The notes under the pieces are model-generated. The model ran no database searches and had not been told where the DNA came from. It worked only from the letters and a program-made list of their open reading frames with translations. A program made the position numbers and the translations under genes. Source: Ophiothrix spiculata (lineage: Eukaryota > Echinodermata > Ophiuroidea > Amphilepidida > Ophiotrichidae). Taken from it: a stretch of DNA of 23,948 nt. Positions 10,424-17,755 of this stretch are shown here, one piece after another (within the stretch, counting starts at the first letter, position 1; each line of letters opens with the position of its first letter). The DNA lies in assembly GCA_000969725.1 (NCBI GenBank), contig JXSR01S034407.1, one strand, 5' to 3'.

Positions 10424-10770
10424 CCGGGGCACTCAACTTTGAAAGTGGTAGGTATGTCAGGTGCGAAGCACCGAAATTGGGGTCAGGTGAACTGATTTTC
10501 TGTAAAAAAGTGGACATTTAAAACAGATTTTTGGGGGTCTAGTGAACTGAAATTTTGGCCAAAAATAGCCTCCTGAGCTGAACATTTTTGAATTTCCAGA
10601 GTAATTTTGGCAGTTGGAGCTAAAACTTTGTAGTTTTCCTCTAAAATGGGGTCAAAAGAACTGAATCACGCTGAAAATGGGGATCTAGTGAGCGGCCTGG
10701 CAGCTTGAAAAAGAGGGTCTTGACCGCCGAACATATATATCCTGCCCACATATGTGAGTGCCCCCCTGGG
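10424..10770. mobile_element. hAT-like MITE with 8-bp duplication TCTTGAAC
   Basis: TCTTGAAC occurs directly on both sides (10416-10423 and 10771-10778). The ends are CCGGGGCACTCA and TGAGTGCCCCCCTGGG, inverted copies apart from a length change in the G run. An 8-bp duplication is typical of hAT elements. The interior repeats a GGGGTC...GTGAACTGA phrase several times. It appears related to the element at 23294-23633. Confidence 0.78.
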
Positions 10771-11113
10771 TCTTGAACACAACAAACACTTAGTGTGCTG
10801 CTATCTAGAACACAATCTTTGCATGTAAAGTTATAGTTTTATATATATAGTTATAATAATGTAAAGGTGTTATTTCATAATCCATGAAACATGCTTTAAC
10901 TGAAAAGTTTGTTTCATTTCAATTGGTAATCTAGAACAAGTTATACTGTATCAAATAGTTTGATGCAAATTTGTCTGATCCAATTTCAGAATTTCATGTT
11001 GAATATAGTGCAACTGAGTATTGTCTTTGATATTTTCACTCAACCGTAACAGTATTTACAAATTCACTATAAACTATCTTTGCTGAAAAAATGAACAAAT
11101 TTGATGAAAAAAT

Positions 11114-11314
11114 AAAGCAAATACAATTAATTTTCCAAGGTGATCCATTTTTCTTCCATTTAGAAACACCCCTACTTTATGACTAAAACAGGGACCGTGT
11201 GGTCCGATTTCATGATTTCAGTCATAAAAGCAAATACGATAAATTTTCCAAGGTGACCTATTTTTCCTCCATATAGAAACACCCCTTATGACCCAAAATC
11301 ATGAAATTGGACCA
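11114..11314. repeat. Direct plus inverted repeat block
   Basis: About 60 bases starting AAAGCAAATAC at 11114 recur directly at 11227-11288, with some substitutions, at a ~113-bp period. TGGTCCGATTTCATGATT near 11200 also recurs inverted around 11283-11314 (ATCATGAAATTGGACCA). Probably an internally duplicated transposon remnant. Confidence 0.7.
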
Positions 11315-11551
11315 AATTAGCAACCAAATTTGATAAAACAAAACTTTTGTTATAGATTACCGAATGAAATGAAAAAAAAATGGTATCTTAAAGTTCAAAT
11401 GCAAAATTTACATACTTCCTAACTGTTGATTAAACCTAGATTGTAAGGTACATTTTTGGGGAACACCCGGAATATACAGTTCATTTTTGCTGAGGTATAA
11501 AGGAACTTACCTTACATTCCAAGCAAAAATGATATGCATGTACAATTTTAA

Positions 11552-12017
11552 GGTGTTTGGTCCATGATAGATCTGCCCGAAAATTTCTAGTAAAACTCAG
11601 CATGAATGATATTTTATCGATGTAGAACTGATTTTTACAATAAAAATTGGGGGTCACCGGACTCATTTTTGCATGAGAGTCAGTTTAAAAACAGCATTTT
11701 TTGAGTTTTTTGGGAAAAATTTGTACGGTGGTCTAGGGGAAATGTGGCAAAAGTGACATTATTTAGTGTTGATTCCAAAAATTCGCCCAAAAATTGTTGT
11801 CAATTTTTTCACAAAAGTTGCGCACAAGTATGTTATTTCAAATAAAACAATAAAAAATTGGGGGTCACTGACTTAATTTTCCAAGAAAAATATTAAAATA
11901 TGGCAATTTTTAGCTTCAAAACACTACTCAGAGTAAATGCACATGCGTATTGCGGCATTTACCAACTCGGACACTAGCACGTACTGGTACGCGTGAAAGG
12001 CGCGTGGACCAGACACC
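11552..12017. mobile_element. TTAA-flanked MITE
   Basis: GGTGTTTGGTCCATG at 11552-11566 matches the inverted right end at 12003-12017 with two differences. TTAA lies directly outside both ends (11548-11551 and 12018-12021), the target preferred by piggyBac-type transposases. The 466-bp interior holds two copies of an AATTGGGGGTCAC motif (near 11645 and 11855). There is no coding capacity. Confidence 0.72.
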
Positions 12018-12539
12018 TTAAGTCACAAACAGTTTCAAATATACAAATTTAAACAAATGTGCATAGACATAATGCCCAAAGGATGATTGTAAAAGTAAAA
12101 CAATTATAGTTATACTTGTTGTTTTCTTTACTTACTTTCAAATAAAAAAGCCTTAAAAAGCTGTGACCATTACTTTGGTATAAAAATACTGAAATTATAT
12201 CTTTGTAAAATAGCAGAATTTCAATTTGTAGACAACAATACTTTAAAGCTAACATAACTCAATTTCAGTACAGTACATATTTTTGTGAAGAAATTAAAGC
12301 TTACATAACAAAATTACTTCATAAAGCTAAACTCAAAATACAAGCTATAGTGTCTGATTCCCTCAAGGAACCCTCAACATGCAATTTCTTCTCATTTTAA
12401 ACATGAGGTGAAAAAGCAAAAATTACTTCCACTGAAGTAAATAGTCTGATTGATGATCCACCATGAGAACACAATATCCAAGGGGGTATTAAAAAGTTTA
12501 AAACTTTACCCAGAAGGGATGGACTCCCTTTTGCTTTTG

Positions 12540-12697
12540 AATTTGTGTGGTTGAAAAATTGTCTTGCAGGGGATGTTCCCTTCGGGCCTTTTTGGCCTTT
12601 TGACCATTCCCACAAAATCATTGTCTCGATTTATGTGTTTTTATGATTTTTTTGTATGATATTGTGAATAAAATTGATTTGATTTGATTTGATATAT
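12540..12697 (+). mobile_element. Probable LINE 3' tail with (GATTT)n end
   Basis: The stretch ends GTGAATAAAATTGATTTG with further GATTT units at 12675-12693. An AATAAA followed by a short tandem repeat instead of poly(A) is usual for the 3' end of CR1/L2/RTE-type non-LTR retrotransposons. A GC-rich hairpin-like piece (CGGGCCTTTTTGGCC) lies upstream. No reverse transcriptase frame is present, so this would be a strongly 5'-truncated copy. Confidence 0.45.
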
Positions 12698-12823
12698 CAA
12701 AGAAATTTTGTCAGAATAGTCATTTGTCTATGTGTACATTTTGGTGCAGAAATGGTCTCAAAAGTAGTTTTACTTTCTTTACTGGGGGCGATTGATGTCA
12801 TCTACCTACCCACTTATTAAATA

Positions 12824-13345
12824 CACTCCCGGTCAAAAGTGTTTGCGCACCCTTAAATATTACGGGCAAAACGTAATCATTATATCAAACGACCAAGACT
12901 GACAAAATTCATGTTTTTTATAGGAGCTTAATGTATCCAATATAAGAAATTTATGTTTCCTCAGATATTCAATCTTCCATAACCATAACAATGGCTGATT
13001 TCCCGGACAATATACAAATACTCCACACCCACTTTTTGATATGTTCCTATGTTGTTTATTATTCAATGCGCATTATCACCGTGTAGCCATAAAGAACCTT
13101 TTCAGGTAAAAAGTTTTCCAACAAATGTGCAGTTATGTATTTAAACTCCGTTTATTATGTGCAGAAGAAAGTACACAATGTGTTAGCACACCATATTTTC
13201 AAATGCGATAAATGCAATTCTTGTTGAGTTTTTTAGATATATGTATGTAAAATATAAATCCGAAAAAATATGGCGCAAATGATGAATGGTTCTCGAGATA
13301 TGGCTGGTTAAAGGTTTGGTGCGCAAACACTTTTGACCGGGAGTG
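12824..13345. mobile_element. Tc1/mariner-like MITE with perfect 28-bp inverted repeats and TA duplication
   Basis: The terminal repeats at 12824-12851 and 13318-13345 are perfect inverted copies, starting CACTCCCGGTCAAAAGTG. TA flanks both ends (12822-12823 and 13346-13347). CACTCCCGGTCAAAA-type ends and TA duplication are typical of Tc1/mariner. The 522-bp interior has only short chance frames and no DDE transposase. Identical ends suggest a fairly recent insertion. Confidence 0.92.
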
Positions 13346-14186
13346 TAAATAAGCTGCATAGTGGAAATCAAGACATGCAGCGTAATCAAGTCCCTGCATT
13401 TGGAGGATAACAGGGCCCAGTAAATCTTAATGACACAACCAAGGTTTAGGTGTTTGATACCATAGTAAAGGGTAAGGTTTTCTCTTTCAATTCATACCAA
13501 AATTATGGAAATTGGTCGATAAGTGACGTCGCATTGGCATAATAAAACATGGCTGACCTGAAAATGTTGATTTTCATTGAAATATAAAAACAGATTTTTC
13601 AAAATAGGGCCTAGAGGAATCCTAAAATAACAGTCTGTGGACAGTCAGTTAGAAGTGGGAGAAATGTGTTACTTTGCACATTGACTATGCAAAGATGCCG
13701 TAAGTATCTCGTAATAAAATAACTTTCATGGCTTTATTTCTTCTGGGTAAAGTTTAAAACTTTTTGATACCCCCTCGTACACTTCAGAAATATACACTAA
13801 TCTACATGCATCTAGATTTGACGCTTCCATGCGGAGAGCACAATACAAAAGACCTTATCATGGACCATGCATTACATTATGATCTACATGGTAGAGGAGA
13901 TGGATGATAATGTGGGTGCAAGAAAGTCAAATGTACAATAACTGTCAATTTTCATAAATTTGCATTGCGGGTTACATTATGTCCATTCTTGGGTCGTTGG
14001 CTCTTTGAAATTTTCTTCAGTAAGTACCATTTCAAAAACCACTGACATATGGAAGGCAAATTGTATGTATTTTTCGCATTCTAGTGCCAGGATGCTAAAT
14101 TAATATAACATGTGTCCGCCATTGCAGAAACAACTTTCTTGCATTCACATGAGAAGATAACATTGATATATGCATCACACACAACT

Positions 14187-14542
14187 TATACTCTGTAAAC
14201 CCTGAAGTATGCAACAAGCAATCAAGATTCATAGCATATCCCTTGTATTTTACAACATTGTGAACTGGTGGTTTTGTATGGTGTAAGAGACTACTAATAA
14301 TTGATTAGGACTGCGTATTAATATTTTTTACATGAATTGTTTAAGATTTTGGTATTATTTTGGGCTAATTTTGTTACTAACACGTGGACAAACATGATCA
14401 TAAATTCATTTGAATATTCAGCAAGATTTGGTATGTTGTTATGATTTGAGAAATACGGACTAATATACTTCCCTGTATGGTCATATTGGTATGTGTGCAT
14501 TAATCGGCTGCCTGTTGCATACTTCAAGATTTACAGAGTATA
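14187..14542. mobile_element. MITE with ~34-bp inverted ends, TATACTCTGTAAA
   Basis: TATACTCTGTAAA then CTGAAGTATGCAACAAGCA at 14187-14220 is matched by the inverted segment 14509-14542 with three or four differences. Both ends begin TATA, which fits a TA duplication next to TACTCTG termini. At 356 bp, it encodes nothing visible. Confidence 0.72.
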
Positions 14543-15017
14543 GGCAAGATTGGGTACAGGACCATCGAGTCTACTGTGCAAAATATTATTCAGTACAATC
14601 AAATTATTTTCCCCTTACTTTTTGAACATTTTGCAGCTCCTAAATAGAACTTTGGAGGTCTACTCAGGGACTTGTAGATTCACTCTAAGGGTTGAAGTGA
14701 CAATTCTATACAAATTACTTTTAAGTGTACAAATAATCACTTAATCCACAACTCCCGGAATAAAAAGTCAGGGTTTCATGGATTTATCCCCATAGTTTTT
14801 TGACAATTCTATTACGAATTATGAGATGAAATACACACATTACATATCACAGGATTTAGCGCAACAGTTCCCAAACTATAAATTGCAATTCACTGGTTTC
14901 AAATTAACCAGAATATGTGAAAATACTGATAACTTGTTCCATTTTATGGTCAGCACATCCTTATGTTATTCTTAAATTAGCAAAAGTGGGGTCTCAGGTT
15001 GCAACCAAAAACAAAGA

Positions 15018-15092
15018 ATGTTAAGGAATCCCTGATTCAAAGCAAAATATGTGTGGATTCCTGTTTTGCATCAATCAAGGTGTCCTTAACAT
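15018..15092. ncRNA. Pre-miRNA-like imperfect hairpin (candidate only)
   Basis: ATGTTAAGGA pairs perfectly with TCCTTAACAT at the base. Further pairing (CTGATT with AATCAAGG; GCAAAA with TTTTGC) gives a ~75-nt imperfect stem with a short loop. Size and shape resemble a microRNA precursor, but a decayed MITE would look the same. It is within the first intron of the Cys/His-module gene. Confidence 0.2.
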
Positions 15093-15667
15093 CAGTAAAT
15101 AAACAGCCTTACCAGTTACCACAAAAAGGTCAACTTGAAAAAAAAAGCACATTTATTTTGTGACAACAATGACAGGCATTCTGAAACAGCAATATGTGAT
15201 GACTCACCCCAAAAAGGGGGACTTTGCAACAGAACACTTTTCGAGAAACTAATGAAAATGGGCAGCAAAAAATAAAGAAAATAATAAGAATTTCCAGCAG
15301 ATTTTCTGTTGTAAAATTTGATCGCCTTGATCAATTTCAACAAGTAAGGTGTCATTTTAAATGTAGTTACAGATAAAATGATAAAATCAAAATTGATATC
15401 ATCTGCAAAGTCCCCCCCCCCTTTCGGGGTGTGCCATCACATATAATCAACCTCCTTGCTATGACTCTTTATGAGATAGCATTTTCAAACATGGCTTTCA
15501 AATTGATAGTCAGATGTCATCTGTGCTGATACACATTTCAAACATGATTTCAAGTATCTGTCATATGGTTATCACATAGATATAGATAGAGGGCAGATCT
15601 AGATCCTAGACTTCGTATACCAAACCGTGTAATGGCATCCTCAGACACAGAGCTCAAATTTTGAGAT

Positions 15668-15872
15668 ATTCAGGTACACTCGGTTCCTGTCAAATTCAAC
15701 TCCTGGTGCTGAGATTTTGTTGCGTGTACAGGCAAACCGCACAAATAATACTCCATGCTAATCGCACACCTTAGTGTACACATATTTTCAATATTTATGC
15801 ACTGCGACAAGATGCGATGCATCAACAGCAAAAACCTGAATACCCCCAATTTGATCCCCATAACGGAAGAAA
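15668..15872 (-). repeat. Dispersed repeat, copy B (opposite orientation)
   Basis: This is the reverse-complement counterpart of 4676-4862, ~10.8 kb away, in the first intron of the Cys/His-module gene. Block order is conserved. It spans open frames on both strands that look accidental. Confidence 0.75.
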
Positions 15873-16181
15873 AATGGCAGCAAGTCTGGTATCTCCCCAC
15901 TAAATCTATGGGTTGTCATGCCATGATGTCAACATCTTACAGTGTATAGAACTACTTTGTTGGGATTTCAACAATTTGTTTGTAACAAACATTTGGTACA
16001 GATATTTGTGACTTACATATACTGTTATTATGCAGGCCTGTTATTAACGCTGATTCCCTCGATCTTGGCGCTTCGTTATCGGCTCAGTCCATCCAAGACC
16101 GCAGGTACAGGCTACCCATGTGACTAGTGTCATGCCTCACCTCAGCCTGACACTCACTGTATCAAAATACATTGTACTTAC

Positions 16182-16230
16182 GTATTAGTTCAATGCATTG
16201 GTAAAGAGGTTGTTGTTTACTTGCGCTCAT
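16182..16230 (-). CDS. Candidate first coding exon of the Cys/His-module gene
   Basis: This 49-nt coding stretch starts at ATG (16230-16228), the first in-frame ATG, with A at -3, and reads MSASKQQPLYQCIELI plus one base. It ends at a strong donor, AATAC|GTAAGT, in phase 1. That is exactly the phase needed by the 29-nt exon at 5231-5259, giving a His codon across the junction. The CpG-dense DNA just upstream supports a transcription start here. The weak points are its small size and the ~10.9 kb intron that follows; another upstream exon could be the real partner. Confidence 0.45.
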
Positions 16231-16480
16231 GATGTTACACGCTCGTGTGACACTATGCGTTTGTGCAAGCGATAAAGAGCGTTGCGCAAATATTCGCGCA
16301 TTGCAGGCACGCGTAAGATCTCGCCAATAACAACTTTTCACGCACACGGCGCAGAACACAAGCCAATGAATGATTAAGATTAATTTGCCTGTACCTGCGT
16401 CTTTGGTTTGTGGAGTACGTGTGGTGAGTGTGAAAAACCAAAGGCACAGGGAACCAGCGTAGCCTATTATTATGCATCAT
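16231..16480 (-). promoter_or_regulatory. CpG-dense candidate promoter / 5' UTR of the Cys/His-module gene
   Basis: About 15 CpG dinucleotides fall in the ~135 bases at 16221-16356, including TTGCGCAA, TTCGCGC and CACGCG, in a window that is otherwise AT-rich and CpG-poor. This sits immediately upstream of the proposed ATG on the minus strand and ~1.3 kb downstream of the basonuclin stop. Such local CpG enrichment is usual at transcription starts. I see no clear TATA box. Confidence 0.4.
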
Positions 16481-16888
16481 TAAAACTAATTTTGGAGGTA
16501 CAATTAATGATCTTAATTTGTTTTTAATTCAAAACAATAACTCAAATGACATTTTCCCCTTATGAAAATGCCCCAATTTGAAAATATCAATTTTTGAACC
16601 AAATGTTCTGTATAGTTGTTTGATGTGTCCAAATAAAGGTCTTGAAAAGACCTATAGCACTGATCTAACCAAACAATGAAGGTTCTGCAACTCTGCTGTC
16701 ATGGCCACAGAAACTTATCATAACTTTTTAAGAAAAGTCCTATTGTCACTACATTTCCATGCAGTATCAATAATGCTCCTTGTAAAGCACTCAAACAAGG
16801 CAGAACATTTAATATTTTCAAGGGCTTCAATTTGACACCTTAGTGAGCTCAAGAGGGCATTTGGTTGTGAGGGTACATTTCTTATATG

Positions 16889-17476
16889 GGCCCGTATTCC
16901 AGAAAGGTGTTTAGCTAAACCACGGTTTGGGTTTAAACTGAACATCAACTGTCCAGGAATGCATACCTGTCAACATTATTAAATTCTGATGCAGGAGACT
17001 TCCATAAAGAGTAACATTTACGGACAACAGACATATGAGGCCAAAAAGGTACACCCCGAAACTTTTTGAATAGCTTTTAAAAAAGGTCACACTAGCGCAC
17101 ATATGACTCATGACGATCTCATAATTCAATTTCTGAACCAAAATTGGATACAAAACATATGTTTTTAAAACGTTTCTACCATTTTTTTCTGTAATACTAC
17201 AATACGCATTGCCACCTATAGGAAATTTCACGCTATAGAGGGACAATGCGGTAGAATTTTTCAAAAAGCGGGAGATTCGGCTTAAATTGAAAATCCAATC
17301 GGGAGGGCGGGAGGACTACCAAACATCGTGAGACTCCCGCCTAAATCGGGAGACTTGACAGGTATGAGGAATGAAACGCACCGTTGCAGTTTTCAAGTGG
17401 AACAGTTCAATGAGCCGTGCTGCCGATGAGAAATTAAAACCGTGGTTTAGCTAAACACCATTCTGGAATACGGGCC
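16889..17476. mobile_element. Outer MITE with 40-bp terminal inverted repeats (host of a nested MITE)
   Basis: The left end (16889-16928) and right end (17437-17476) are inverted copies with one mismatch in 40 bases, beginning GGCCCGTATTCCAGAA and containing GTGTTTAGCTAAACCACGG. ATG flanks both sides (16886-16888 and 17477-17479), consistent with a 3-bp target duplication of the PIF/Harbinger kind. Without the inserted element and its duplication, the outer element is about 176 bp. It encodes no transposase. Its position just after the basonuclin stop may place it in the 3' UTR. Confidence 0.85.
16962..17366. mobile_element. Inner MITE inserted in the outer one, flanked by a 7-bp duplication
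   Basis: The element starts CATACCTGTCAA and ends TTGACAGGTATG, a perfect 12-bp inverted repeat. AGGAATG lies directly on both sides (16955-16961 and 17367-17373). Subterminal GGGAGACT/AGTCTCCC-type runs near the right end add further inverted structure. At 405 bp with no coding capacity, it is a non-autonomous element that entered the outer MITE later. Confidence 0.85.
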
Positions 17477-17755
17477 ATGATCTTCAATTATGCTAATCAA
17501 TTTAACTTAGCAAATTGATGAGTTCAATAAATAAGGAAGTAAAATGCTTCACTGTTAATCATCATATGCTACTTACATTCTCTAAAAATTACATTGATGT
17601 GTGATATCCTTCATATATTTTAGTTAATTCCTCATATGATGCCTTAATCAGAGATGCCACTGTCTTTTTGATTTTTTTTTCATAATCAAGTCAATATTTG
17701 TATAATTCATGATCACCAACCTAACATATTTCGGCTAAACGTTTACAAAAAATCA
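17477..17755 (-). other. Probable basonuclin 3' UTR
   Basis: This AT-rich stretch follows the basonuclin stop in the direction of transcription. It has no open frame of note, and I could not find a minus-strand AATAAA in it. The 3' UTR may continue through the nested MITE; an ATTAAA variant on the minus strand occurs at 16813-16808. Confidence 0.4.

Larger units (their letters stand above)
12481..13775. repeat. Large inverted repeat (36-bp arms) enclosing the Tc1-like MITE
   Basis: AGGGGGTATTAAAAAG and onward at 12481-12516 recurs inverted at 13740-13775 with two differences in 36 bases. The span is ~1.3 kb, or ~0.77 kb without the nested MITE. It may be an older DNA transposon, or two solo ends of one family in opposite orientation. 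The arms contain the near-palindrome AAAGTTTTAAACTTT. Confidence 0.6.
13776..15667. other. First-intron sequence between elements
   Basis: Apart from the MITE at 14187-14542 and the hairpin at 15018-15092, I see only AT-rich DNA, a run of ten C (15412-15421) followed by a complementary GGGG, and chance frames. Confidence 0.5.
538..16230 (-). other. Gene model: Cys/His-rich protein with three basonuclin-N-terminal-like modules (six exons)
   Basis: Exons at 16182-16230, 5231-5259, 4005-4258, 2381-2645, 1742-1827 and 538-745 join in one frame with phases 1, 0, 2, 0, 2. The product is about 261 residues if the possible last donor at 645 is used, or about 296 if the final exon runs to its stop. 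Numbering from the proposed Met, module 1 has C38, C43, C45, Y48, C63, C66, H68, H73. Module 2 has C95, C98, C102, F105, C122, C125, H127, H132. Module 3 has C206, C208, F211, C241, C244, H246, H251. All end in C-x2-C-x-H-x4-H, which suggests zinc binding. From memory, the N-terminal C-x4-C-x-C-x2-F ... C-x2-C-x-H-x4-H segment of vertebrate basonuclins and the Cys-rich core of FAM221A have close spacing. No signal peptide or membrane segment is visible. I do not know its function. The central exons are well supported; exons 1 and 2 rest mainly on splice phase. Confidence 0.7.

Noticed and set aside
11481-11666. Minus frame ending HFCLECK at a strong donor-like GTAAGT
   Set aside because: The frame crosses the boundary of the TTAA-flanked MITE at 11552 and shares nothing with the gene; the donor is probably fortuitous.
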